Below, piece after piece: positions 16,942 through 24,356 of a DNA stretch of 64,000 bases (within the stretch, counting starts at the first letter, position 1; each line of letters opens with the position of its first letter). Position numbers and translations under genes: made by a program. The notes beneath the pieces are model-generated. The model had not been told where the DNA came from. It did not search any database and saw nothing but the letters and a program-made list of their open reading frames with translations. The DNA is from Tepidicella baoligensis (GTDB lineage Bacteria > Pseudomonadota > Gammaproteobacteria > Burkholderiales > Burkholderiaceae_C), in contig NZ_JACCDB010000009.1 of NCBI RefSeq assembly GCF_013432195.1, positions 1 to 64,000 on the forward strand. The letters run 5' to 3'.

Positions 16942-18353
16942 TGGACGCCCTCACATTCATCACCTGCGGCTCGGTCGACGACGGCAAGAGCACGCTGATC
17001 GGCCGACTGCTGGTGGACAGCAAGGCCGTGCTGCAAGACCACCTGGCCGGCGTGACGCGCGGCGGCCCGGACGGCCCAACCGTCGATCTGGCCCTGCTGA
17101 CCGATGGCCTGAGCGCCGAACGCGAGCAAGGCATCACCATCGACGTGGCCTACCGCTACTTCAGCACCGAGAAGCGCAAGTTCATCATCGGTGACGCGCC
17201 CGGCCACGAGCAATACACCCGCAACATGGTGACAGCCGCCTCCAGCGCCGACGCCGCCGTGGTGCTGGTGGACGCCACCAAGCTGGACTGGGCCAACCCC
17301 GCCCTGCAGTTGCTGCCCCAGACGCGCCGCCACTCCCTGCTGTGCCGCCTGCTGCGCGTGCCCAGCATCGTCTTCGCCGTCAACAAGCTCGACGCGGTGG
17401 CGGACGCCGCCGTGGCCTTCAAGCACATCGGCGACGCGCTGCGCACCTACGCCACCGCAGCCGGCATCCCGGTGCAGGCGATCGTGCCCATCTCGGCCCT
17501 CAAAGGCTGGAACGTGGTGGACGTTGGCCACGAGAACCCGGACTGGTGCCACTACCAGGGCCCCACGCTGCTGGAAATCCTGGAACAATTGCCCACCACG
17601 CCGCAAGACACCACCGCCCCCTTGGCCTTCCCGGTGCAGTGGGTGGAGAAACCAGCCCCCACGCTTACCGCTGGCGCGACGGCGCTGCCCCCCGAGGGGG
17701 CTGCTTCACCTTGGGGCGGCCCGGCGGCGAAGACGCACGACTGCCACGTGACCCACCAGGGCCGGCGCATTTTCTGGGGTCGCGTGGCCGCAGGCGCGGT
17801 GCAGCCGGGCACCGAGGTACAGGTGTTCCCCAGCGGCCAGAAGGCCGTCGTGGCCCAGGTGCTGGACCACGCCCGCGCCCCCAAAGCCATCGAAGCCGGC
17901 CGCAGTGCGGGCATCGTGCTGGACCGCGAGGTGGACGTCTCGCGCGGCGACTGGCTCCTGGCCGCACCGGTGGCCGCCGCATCGAACACCCCTTTGGCCG
18001 ACAACGACTTCGACACCCCCGCCACCGTCAACCCCTATCCGGGCACCAAGGAACTGTCCACCACCATCGCCTGGATGGACGACGAGCCTCTGCTGGCCGG
18101 GCGGGTGTATTGGGTACTGCACGGGCACCGTTGGGTCAAGGCCAAGGTACGACGTGTGGTACACAAACTCGACATCCACACCCTGGCCGAGCAGGAGGCC
18201 GACCACCTCGACCCCAACGCCATCGGCCATGTGGAGCTGCTGCTGCAAGAACCCGTACCCGCCGTACCCTTCGGGCGTTCGCGCGCGCTGGGCGCCCTCA
18301 TTCTGGTCGATACCGCCAGCCACAAGACCTCGGGTGCGGTGCTGGTGAACTGA
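16941..18353 (+). CDS. cysN: Sulfate adenylyltransferase subunit 1 (GTPase) CysN with an in-frame insertion
   Basis: 470 residues, about 30 longer than I expect for stand-alone CysN. The G domain is intact: [10 protein letters not shown] (P-loop), [22 protein letters not shown] and VNKLD. Beta-barrel domains 2 and 3 follow. Between the first domain-2 strand (FPVQWVEKP, about 230-238) and [10 protein letters not shown] (about 272-281) lies a stretch, roughly residues 239-270, that includes [15 protein letters not shown], encoded by a GC-rich palindromic repeat. The reading frame is preserved, so the protein is probably functional. No fused CysC kinase is present. Confidence 0.93.
   Translation: MDALTFITCGSVDDGKSTLIGRLLVDSKAVLQDHLAGVTRGGPDGPTVDLALLTDGLSAEREQGITIDVAYRYFSTEKRKFIIGDAPGHEQYTRNMVTAASSADAAVVLVDATKLDWANPALQLLPQTRRHSLLCRLLRVPSIVFAVNKLDAVADAAVAFKHIGDALRTYATAAGIPVQAIVPISALKGWNVVDVGHENPDWCHYQGPTLLEILEQLPTTPQDTTAPLAFPVQWVEKPAPTLTAGATALPPEGAASPWGGPAAKTHDCHVTHQGRRIFWGRVAAGAVQPGTEVQVFPSGQKAVVAQVLDHARAPKAIEAGRSAGIVLDREVDVSRGDWLLAAPVAAASNTPLADNDFDTPATVNPYPGTKELSTTIAWMDDEPLLAGRVYWVLHGHRWVKAKVRRVVHKLDIHTLAEQEADHLDPNAIGHVELLLQEPVPAVPFGRSRALGALILVDTASHKTSGAVLVN
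17682..17731. repeat. GC-rich palindromic repeat element inserted in frame in cysN
   Basis: The core is GCCCCC (17687-17692) and GGGGGC (17696-17701), a perfect 6-bp stem with loop CGA, followed by CTTGGGGCGGCCCGGCGG. From memory, this arrangement matches a REP-like element scattered between genes in Comamonadaceae; no other copy was found in this window. Here it encodes part of CysN residues 246-264. Read in this frame it has no stop codon. Confidence 0.55.
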
Positions 18354-18400
18354 CACGCACCAAGCCCCAACCACGCCTTGGCCATAAAATTGCGCCTTTG

Positions 18401-18452
18401 AGCCCGACCGGCCGCCCCGCCAAACGCCTCTGGCAGTGCGGCCGGCTTTCTC
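18401..18452 (+). terminator. Possible terminator between cysN and fdxA
   Basis: CCGGCCGC (18408-18415) and GCGGCCGG (18438-18445) are exact complements with a 22-base loop, followed by CTTTCTC. The loop is long and the T-tract poor, so termination would be partial. The hairpin may instead belong to the fdxA leader. Confidence 0.35.
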
Positions 18453-18487
18453 ATCGACAAACCGGCTGCGCCCTGCAGCACCCCACC

Positions 18488-18817
18488 ATGACCCACGTTG
18501 TTACCGAAGCCTGTATCGCCTGCAAGTACACCGACTGTGTGGACGTCTGCCCCGTGGACTGCTTCCGAGAAGGCCCCAACTTCCTCGCCATCGACCCCGA
18601 CGAATGCATCGACTGCGCGGTCTGCATTCCCGAGTGCCCGGTGAGCGCGATCTATGCCGAGGAAGACGTACCCAAAGACCAGCAGCACATGATCCAGCTC
18701 AACGCCGAGCTGGCCCGTCTGCCGGGCTGGAAAAGCATCACCAAGCGCAAGGCGCCGCTGCCCGACCACGAACGCTACAAAAACATGACAGGCAAGCTCA
18801 GCCTGCTGCAGCGCTGA
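18488..18817 (+). CDS. fdxA: 7Fe ferredoxin FdxA, [3Fe-4S][4Fe-4S]
   Basis: 109 residues. The N-terminal cysteines (C9, C12, C17, C21-P) and the second set C40-x2-C43-x2-C46-x3-C50-P match seven-iron ferredoxins of the Azotobacter FdI/FdxA type. The longer C-terminal tail after residue 60 is also typical. It should carry low-potential electrons in the cytoplasm. It is followed 23 bases later by a ferredoxin reductase gene and preceded by the cys operon, so sulfite reductase is a plausible acceptor. Confidence 0.93.
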   Translation: MTHVVTEACIACKYTDCVDVCPVDCFREGPNFLAIDPDECIDCAVCIPECPVSAIYAEEDVPKDQQHMIQLNAELARLPGWKSITKRKAPLPDHERYKNMTGKLSLLQR

Positions 18818-18840
18818 AAGGTCGAAGGGCTGCTGCGCGC

Positions 18841-19908
18841 ATGATCGACACCGATGCCGTCATCATCGGCGCCGGCCCTGTGGGGCTGTTTCAAGCTTTC
18901 CAACTCGGCCTGCAAGAGATTCGGGCGCACCTGATCGATGCCTTGCCCCACCCCGGGGGTCAATGCGCCGAGCTCTACCCCGACAAACCCATCTACGACA
19001 TTCCCGGCCTCCCCCTGTGCAGCGGCCAGGAGCTGACGGATCGCCTGCTGCAGCAAATCGCCCCCTTCCAGGTGCCCATGCACTTGGGGCAAGCCGTGCA
19101 ATCCCTGGAATCGCTGCCCGATGGACGTTGGCAGATCGGCACAACCGCAGGCATGGTGTGGCGGGCACCGACGGTATTCATCGCCGCTGGGGTTGGCGCC
19201 TTCGTGCCCCGCAAACCACCCTTGGACGGATTGGAGGTTTTCGAGCAGGGCCCGAACGCGCAAGTACGCTACTTTGGCGTGACACCCGCCTCAGTGACCG
19301 GGCAGCATGTGGTGGTGATGGGCGGTGAAAACGAAGCGCTCGAAACAGCCTTGCAACTGGCCGAGGCCGGTTCATGCGCCAGCCTCACCCTGCTGCACCG
19401 CGTGGACAAATTCCGGGCCGATGCGGCATTGGAGCAGGCCATCCGGTCGGCCATCGACAAAGGGCGTTTGCGCCTGGTGCTGGGGCAGCCTTTGGCGATA
19501 GAACAGAGACAAACCACCGAAGGCCGCCGACTGGATGCCTTGCACTTGGCCACACCAGACGGCCCCGAGGGAGCCACCACCCGTCTACCGCTGGATGTGC
19601 TGCTGCCCCGCCTGGGCCTGAGCCCCAAGCTCGGTCCGATCACCGACTGGGGACTGGCCATGGAGCGCAAACAACTCGTGGTGGACACCGAACGCTTTGC
19701 CACCAGCGCACCGGGCATCTTTGCCGTGGGAGACATCAACACCTACCCCGGCAAACGCAAGCTCATCCTGTGCGGCTTTCACGAGGCCACCCTGGCCGCG
19801 TTCGCGGCGGCGGCCATTGTGCACCCTGAACGGCGCGTGCTGCTGCAGTACACCACCACCAGCCCACGCCTGCACGAGCTGCTGGGTGTCAAACCCACAC
19901 CCGCATAG
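18841..19908 (+). CDS. Ferredoxin--NADP+ reductase, type 2 (thioredoxin reductase-like)
   Basis: 355 residues. The N-terminal FAD site is VIIGAGPVGLF, followed by AELYPDKPIYDIPG. The NADP site is in VVVMGGENEALETA, and the C-terminal signature AVGDINTYPGKRKLILCGFHEA identifies the YumC/TrxB-like type 2 FNR family; unlike thioredoxin reductase it has no CxxC pair. It reduces ferredoxin with NADPH and sits next to fdxA. It is a second FNR besides fpr at 9.5 kb. Its last 20 bases overlap the end of convergent thiD. Confidence 0.9.
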   Translation: MIDTDAVIIGAGPVGLFQAFQLGLQEIRAHLIDALPHPGGQCAELYPDKPIYDIPGLPLCSGQELTDRLLQQIAPFQVPMHLGQAVQSLESLPDGRWQIGTTAGMVWRAPTVFIAAGVGAFVPRKPPLDGLEVFEQGPNAQVRYFGVTPASVTGQHVVVMGGENEALETALQLAEAGSCASLTLLHRVDKFRADAALEQAIRSAIDKGRLRLVLGQPLAIEQRQTTEGRRLDALHLATPDGPEGATTRLPLDVLLPRLGLSPKLGPITDWGLAMERKQLVVDTERFATSAPGIFAVGDINTYPGKRKLILCGFHEATLAAFAAAAIVHPERRVLLQYTTTSPRLHELLGVKPTPA

Positions 19909-20758
19909 GGCGCGGCGCGTAGCCGTGGTTGAGCGGGCCATGGCCCTGGCCGGTCACCACGGCGGCGCCAGCCTCGATCGCCCCGCGAACATAGGCATGT
20001 GCGGCCTGTACCGCCTCCTCCAGCGTATGCCCCAGCGCCAAATGCGCCGCCACGGCCGACGACAGCGTGCAACCCGTGCCGTGCACATTGCGGCTGGCAA
20101 TGCGCGCGCCGCTCAGGCGCTGCCAATACGCTGCCGGTTCGTCGGCCAGAGCCAGCACATCGGTCAGCAGCTCGCCCCCCAAATGCCCGCCTTTGAGCAA
20201 CACGGCCTTGGCCCCCAGAGCCAGCAAGTCGGCACAGGCCCCATCCAGTTCCTGCGCGTCGCGAACCGGCCGCCCCAACAGCAGCGCCGCCTCGTCCAGA
20301 TTGGGGGTGATCACCGTGACACGCGGAAACAGTTCCTGCACCAGCACGGACACGGTGGCGTTTTCGATCAGCGCGTCACCGCTCGTGGCCACCATGACCG
20401 GGTCCAATACGACGCGATCCAGGCGGTAGGTGTCGATGGCCCAGGCCACGGCATGCACGATGTCGGGCGCATGCAGCATCCCGATCTTGACCGCGTCCAC
20501 CCCAATGTCCTCCACCACGGCGGCAATCTGCTCTTTCAGAAATGCGGCTGGCACACCGTGGATGGCCCGAACCCCCTGCGTGTTCTGGGCCGTCAACGCG
20601 GTGATCGCCGTCATGCCATAGCAACCCAACGCAGAAAAGGTCTTGAGGTCGGCCTGAATGCCGGCCCCTCCGCCTGAATCGCTGCCCGCGATCGTGAGGA
20701 CGCGCGGATAGCGCGCCGACATCTTGTTCTGCACGGATGTGGGTTGGGTAGCGATCAT
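19889..20758 (-). CDS. thiD: Hydroxymethylpyrimidine/phosphomethylpyrimidine kinase ThiD
   Basis: 289 residues of the ribokinase fold. It phosphorylates HMP and HMP-P in thiamine synthesis. Motifs: AGSDSGGGAGIQADLK near the start, the DPVMVATSG segment, KGGHLGG, and the anion hole/catalytic GTGCTLSSA. The frame starts at ATG 20758 with no ribosome site. A -10-like GATAAT at 20765-20770 would put the transcript start on or near that A, so either the mRNA is leaderless or the ATG at 20722 (MSARYPRVL) is used. The gene diverges from the thiO operon. Confidence 0.94.
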   Translation of the reverse strand: MIATQPTSVQNKMSARYPRVLTIAGSDSGGGAGIQADLKTFSALGCYGMTAITALTAQNTQGVRAIHGVPAAFLKEQIAAVVEDIGVDAVKIGMLHAPDIVHAVAWAIDTYRLDRVVLDPVMVATSGDALIENATVSVLVQELFPRVTVITPNLDEAALLLGRPVRDAQELDGACADLLALGAKAVLLKGGHLGGELLTDVLALADEPAAYWQRLSGARIASRNVHGTGCTLSSAVAAHLALGHTLEEAVQAAHAYVRGAIEAGAAVVTGQGHGPLNHGYAPRPMRVWV

Positions 20759-20776
20759 GCGGAAAATTATCCCGCA

Positions 20777-20814
20777 ACATCCACGCCCGCGGTACGGGCG
20801 CGGGCGTGTGATGT
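20777..20814. promoter_or_regulatory. Long palindrome in the divergent thiD/thiO promoter region
   Basis: ACATC-CACGCCCGCG (20777-20791) pairs with CGCGGGCGTG-t-GATGT (20799-20814): 15 base pairs with one bulged T and a loop of 7. It occupies the positions where both -35 boxes would be, given the likely -10 boxes GATAAT (minus, 20765-20770) and TGTAAT (plus, 20812-20817). No T-tract follows, so it is not a terminator. No thi-box (TPP riboswitch) signature was found. A protein operator is the favoured reading. Confidence 0.5.
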
Positions 20815-20829
20815 AATTTCACGTCGACC

Positions 20830-21957
20830 ATGTCTGCCGCTTTCCCCATGCCTTCCTCATCACGCAGTGCCGAACCCGTTCTCGTACTCGGCGCCGGCCT
20901 GATCGGCCGCTTGCTGGCGGTGCAGCTCGCTCAAGCCGGGCATGCGGTGCGCATCGTCGATGCAGGTTCGGCCGACGGCCAGGGCTCTGCCGCTCGCGTC
21001 GCCGCCGCCATGCTGGCCCCTCTGGCCGAATCCGCCATCACCGAACCCTGTGTCGTGGCCATGGGCCGCTATGCGCTGCAACGCTGGCCCCAACTGCTGA
21101 ACCGGCTGGTGCAGCCGGTGTACTTTCAACAGAACGGCACGCTCATCGTCTGGCACCGGCAGGACGCCCACGAAGCCCAGCGCTTTGGCGCCCTGCTCGC
21201 CGCCACGGGCCAGGTCATGCCCGATCTGCCGGCTCCCGTGCCACTGGACGCCACCGCGCTGAGCGAACTGGAACCCGCCTTGGCTCAGCGCTTCCACCAA
21301 GGCCTGTACCTGCCCGACGAGGGCCAGCTCGACAACCGCCAGCTGCTCCAAGCCCTGAATGCCACACTCGCCAGCCTAGGGGTGGCAATCGAATGGAACA
21401 CCCCCTGGAGCGACGCGCAGGCCCTGGCGTACCAGCGCACTGCCGGCGGCTGGGTGCTCGACTGCCGTGGCCTGGGCGCCCAACCAGACTGGCGCCAACT
21501 TCGCGGCGTGCGCGGCGAAGTGGTGCGCCTGCACGCCCCAGACGTGACCCTGCAGCGGCCCACCCGTCTGCTGCACCCCCGATATCCGATCTACATCGCT
21601 CCGAAAGAGGATCATGTGTTCGTGATCGGTGCCACCGAAATCGAAACCCACGACCTTTCCCCCGCGAGCGTGCGATCGGTACTGGAACTGTTGAGCGCCG
21701 CCTATGCGGTACACTCGGGCTTTGGCGAAGCGCGTATTCTGGAGCTGTGTACCCAGTGCCGCCCCACCTTACCCGACAATCTGCCCGCCGTTCGGGAAAT
21801 CGCCCCTCGGGTGCTGCAAATCAATGGCCTGTACCGGCACGGCTTCATGATCGCCCCGGCCGTGGCCGACGCCGTTTTGGAACACATGCACCAGGGCCGC
21901 ACCACATTGGCGCAAAACCTGTCTCTGCACTTCGAAACCTGCGCCGAGTCCGTTTGA
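20830..21957 (+). CDS. thiO: Glycine oxidase ThiO
   Basis: 375 residues of the DAO flavoprotein family. The FAD site is VLVLGAGLIGRLLAVQLA; the C-terminal substrate and FAD region includes RPTLPDNLPAV and LYRHGFMIAP, as in ThiO. It oxidises glycine to iminoglycine, the dehydroglycine source for the thiazole ring in organisms without ThiH. It is the first of four rightward thiamine genes and is consistent with the aerobic pathway here, as no thiH is present. Confidence 0.93.
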   Translation: MSAAFPMPSSSRSAEPVLVLGAGLIGRLLAVQLAQAGHAVRIVDAGSADGQGSAARVAAAMLAPLAESAITEPCVVAMGRYALQRWPQLLNRLVQPVYFQQNGTLIVWHRQDAHEAQRFGALLAATGQVMPDLPAPVPLDATALSELEPALAQRFHQGLYLPDEGQLDNRQLLQALNATLASLGVAIEWNTPWSDAQALAYQRTAGGWVLDCRGLGAQPDWRQLRGVRGEVVRLHAPDVTLQRPTRLLHPRYPIYIAPKEDHVFVIGATEIETHDLSPASVRSVLELLSAAYAVHSGFGEARILELCTQCRPTLPDNLPAVREIAPRVLQINGLYRHGFMIAPAVADAVLEHMHQGRTTLAQNLSLHFETCAESV

Positions 21958-21998
21958 CCGGCGGCCTGACCGTTGGCGCACTGCCCCGTTTCACAGCC

Positions 21999-22196
21999 AT
22001 GCGTGTTCTCATCAATCAACAGCCCCATGACCTACCCGAAGGCGCCACGCTGGCCGACGCCGTGCAGGCGTTCCAGCCCAACGGCCCGTTCGCTGCTGCG
22101 GTGAACCTGCGCTTCGTGCCACGCGCCCAGTACGGCCAGACCGCGCTCGCCGAAGGCGACCAGATCGAGATCATCGCGCCCGTCACCGGCGGCTGA
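21999..22196 (+). CDS. thiS: Sulfur carrier protein ThiS
   Basis: 65 residues of the ubiquitin-like fold ending in the required Gly-Gly (VTGG). The C-terminal glycine is adenylated and thiocarboxylated to hand sulfur to ThiG. The ATG at 21999 begins MRVLINQQPHDLP. It lies 41 bases after thiO and 30 bases before thiG. No thiF gene is adjacent; a MoeB-type enzyme elsewhere probably activates it. Confidence 0.93.
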   Translation: MRVLINQQPHDLPEGATLADAVQAFQPNGPFAAAVNLRFVPRAQYGQTALAEGDQIEIIAPVTGG

Positions 22197-22226
22197 GCGT
22201 CTGTTCCCACTCCCACCCAGCTTCAC

Positions 22227-23036
22227 ATGACCGCCACCACCGCCGCCGCCCACGACGCCCTCGTGCTCTACGGCGAAACCTTTGCCAGCCGTCTGCTGCT
22301 CGGTACCGCGCGCTACCCGTCGCCTCGGGTGCTGGAGCGTGCCGTGGCCTTGGCTCAGCCCTGCATGCTCACCGCCTCGCTGCGCCGTCAGGGGGCTGGC
22401 GGCCTCGACCCCTCCCAGGGCATCTGGCCCCTGCTCCAGAAAATGGGCGTACCGGTGTTGCCCAATACCGCGGGCTGCCACAGCCTGCAGGAAGCCATCA
22501 CCACCGCCGAAATGGCCCGCGAGGTATTCGAAACGCCCTGGATCAAGCTGGAACTCATCGGCGACGACTACACCCTGCAGCCCGACACGCTCAACCTGGT
22601 CGCCGCCGCCGAACACCTGATCAAGCAAGGCTTTCAGGTGCTTCCCTACACCACCGACGACCTGGTGCTCTGCCAGCGCTTGGTAGACGTGGGCTGTCAA
22701 GCGGTCATGCCCTGGGCAGCACCCATTGGCACCGGCAAGGGCCCCATCAACCCTTATGCATTGCGCACCTTGCGGGAGCGGTTGAGCGTGCCGCTGATCG
22801 TGGACGCCGGGCTGGGCCTGCCCTCGCACGCCTGCCAGGTCATGGAGTGGGGATTTGATGCGGTCCTGCTCAACACCGCCGTGGCGCTGGCGCAGGACCC
22901 GGTCGCCATGGCCGGCGCCTTTGCCGACGCCGTGCGTGCCGGGCGCAACGCCTTCCTGGCTGGCGCCATGACGCCGCAGGACAGCGCCCAACCCAGTACC
23001 CCCGTGCTGGGCACCCCGTTCTGGCACCACGCCTGA
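22227..23036 (+). CDS. thiG: Thiazole synthase ThiG
   Basis: 269 residues, TIM-barrel. It joins deoxyxylulose phosphate, iminoglycine and ThiS-bound sulfur to form the thiazole phosphate. The Schiff-base lysine lies in PWIKLELIGDD, and further family motifs are LLLGTARYPSP near the start, PNTAGCHS and AVMPWAAPIGTGKG, and VDAGLG. Its position between thiS and thiE is the standard order. Confidence 0.96.
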   Translation: MTATTAAAHDALVLYGETFASRLLLGTARYPSPRVLERAVALAQPCMLTASLRRQGAGGLDPSQGIWPLLQKMGVPVLPNTAGCHSLQEAITTAEMAREVFETPWIKLELIGDDYTLQPDTLNLVAAAEHLIKQGFQVLPYTTDDLVLCQRLVDVGCQAVMPWAAPIGTGKGPINPYALRTLRERLSVPLIVDAGLGLPSHACQVMEWGFDAVLLNTAVALAQDPVAMAGAFADAVRAGRNAFLAGAMTPQDSAQPSTPVLGTPFWHHA

Positions 23037-23054
23037 ACCCCCTCATTGCTGCCC

Positions 23055-23972
23055 ATGACCACATCCTTGCAGAGTACCTTGGCCATCGTCGAACGCCATG
23101 CCGCACTCGGTCTGCCCAGCCACACCGACCCTGAAGCCACGCCGGCCAACGACAGCCCCCATGCCATCGCCTTCGCGGCTGCCCGACGTCTGGGCTTCAT
23201 CCCCGCAGACGCCGAGTGCGTAGCCCAAGCCTGGCAACGCCAGACCGAGCGCACCGGCCGCTTCGACATCGAGCACTGGCCATGCGAAGCCGCCGACTTC
23301 GGCCTGCACCCCCTTGCCCCCGAGCAGGCCTTTGCGGCCGCCCCCATGGAGCTGGGGGTGTATGCGGTATTGCCCGATGCCGAGTGGGTGGGCCGCATGG
23401 CTCGCGCCGGTTTGCCCACATTGCAGCTGCGCTTCAAATCCACCGACACCCAAGCGGTGCGCCGAGAAATCCGGGCCGCGATCGACGCGGTGGCCGGCAC
23501 CGGAGCCCACCTGTACATCAACGACCACTGGGAAGAAGCCATGACCGCCGGTGCCTATGGCGTGCACCTGGGCCAAGAAGACCTGGACAGCCTGACACCC
23601 GAGCAACTGGCTCGCCTGCGTGCCGCCGGCCTGCGCCTGGGCCTGAGCACCCACGGCTATGCCGAAATGCTGCGCGCCGAAGCCGTAGGGCCAAGCTACG
23701 TGGCGCTGGGCGCCGTGTTTCCCACCACGCTCAAGGCCATGCCCACCCCGCCACAAGGCCTGGGCCGCTTGGGCGCCTATGCTCGACTGCTGCGCCACCG
23801 CCCCTTGGTGGCCATTGGCGGCATTGCCGCCAAACACCTGAGCGACGTGGCCGCCACCGGCGTGGGCTCGTTTGCCGTGGTACGCGCCATCACCGCCGCC
23901 GCCGACCCGCAAGCCGCAGCCCATGCGCTACAGGCGCGTTGGGCCGCGTTGCGGGGCGCCTCCAAAAGCTGA
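23055..23972 (+). CDS. thiE: Thiamine-phosphate synthase ThiE with an N-terminal extension
   Basis: 305 residues; the common enzyme is about 210. The C-terminal two thirds (from about residue 98, GVYAVLP) is a ThiE barrel with LQLRFK, INDHWE, GVHLGQEDL, STHG and the phosphate-binding VAIGGI and GSFAVVRAI. It couples HMP-PP and thiazole phosphate. The first ~95 residues are Ala-rich, with no domain I recognise; similar long ThiE proteins occur in Burkholderiales. ATG 23055 is preferred to the TTG at 23046. The gene ends the thiOSGE operon. Confidence 0.9.
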   Translation: MTTSLQSTLAIVERHAALGLPSHTDPEATPANDSPHAIAFAAARRLGFIPADAECVAQAWQRQTERTGRFDIEHWPCEAADFGLHPLAPEQAFAAAPMELGVYAVLPDAEWVGRMARAGLPTLQLRFKSTDTQAVRREIRAAIDAVAGTGAHLYINDHWEEAMTAGAYGVHLGQEDLDSLTPEQLARLRAAGLRLGLSTHGYAEMLRAEAVGPSYVALGAVFPTTLKAMPTPPQGLGRLGAYARLLRHRPLVAIGGIAAKHLSDVAATGVGSFAVVRAITAAADPQAAAHALQARWAALRGASKS

Positions 23973-24015
23973 ACACCTGGAGCTGAACACCAGGAAAAAC
24001 CGTCACGGCCGCGGC

Positions 24016-24021
24016 TATAAT
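24016..24021 (+). promoter_or_regulatory. -10 box of tRNA-Asn
   Basis: A perfect TATAAT lies 10 bases before the mature tRNA 5' end. No recognisable -35 hexamer occurs 16-18 bases upstream. Confidence 0.5.
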
Positions 24022-24031
24022 GCAAGGCTAT

Positions 24032-24107
24032 TCCCCGATAGCTCAGTCGGTAGAGCGCCGGACTGTTAATCCGTAGGTCCCTGGTTCGAGCCCAGGTCGG
24101 GGAGCCA
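24032..24107 (+). tRNA. tRNA-Asn(GTT)
   Basis: 76 bases with encoded CCA. The acceptor TCCCCGA pairs with TCGGGGA, the D-arm is AGCTCAGTCGGTAGAGC, the anticodon GTT is at 24065-24067 and the T-arm is CTGGTTCGAGCCCAG. Insertion-sequence debris starts at its 3' end, consistent with use as an integration or transposition hot spot. Confidence 0.97.
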
Positions 24108-24150
24108 TCTTCTCAGACGTTGGAGCCTCCTCGATTCCCGGGGCGGTTCA
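24108..24150 (+). mobile_element. Terminal fragment of an IS3-family element
   Basis: The stretch ending CCCGGGGCGGTTCA at 24150 looks like the right terminal inverted repeat of IS3-family elements, which I recall as ending in GGGGCGGTTCA with TGAACCGCCCC at the other end. It abuts the last base of tRNA-Asn, and no matching left end is nearby. The recognition is from memory and should be tested against an IS database. Confidence 0.4.
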
Positions 24151-24159
24151 GTCCGTGAA

Positions 24160-24244
24160 AACGGGATAAGTCCACAGATTGCACCAGCCGCACCACCTCT
24201 TACTTGAACTCCAGCGTGTAGCGCGACCTCACCGCCTTCGTCAA
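24160..24244 (-). pseudogene. Decayed start of an IS3-family transposase OrfA
   Basis: From a TTG at 24244 the minus strand reads MTKAVRSRYTLEFK and then a TAA stop (24200-24202). The same frame continues EVVRLVQSVDLSRF. The pattern RYTLEFK-x-E-x-VRLV is the conserved N-terminus of IS3-family OrfA proteins, with the usual Gln codon CAA changed to TAA. An AAGGAGAG ribosome site precedes the start. Only the first ~28 codons survive, so this is a dead remnant. Confidence 0.6.
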
Positions 24245-24356
24245 CCCATCTCTCCTTGCCTATATTGAAACATTCAGCAAGGGGTTCGTTTTCAGGGGCA
24301 AGGTCAGCGGCGCCACTTCTCTCACCCTGCCGCCCAATGCGGCAAGGTGGGACAAT

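Noticed and set aside
20759-20829. TPP riboswitch in front of thiD or thiO
   Set aside because: I looked for the conserved CTGAGA and the later P4/P5 segment and found neither; the gap of 71 bases is also too short for a full aptamer plus leader.
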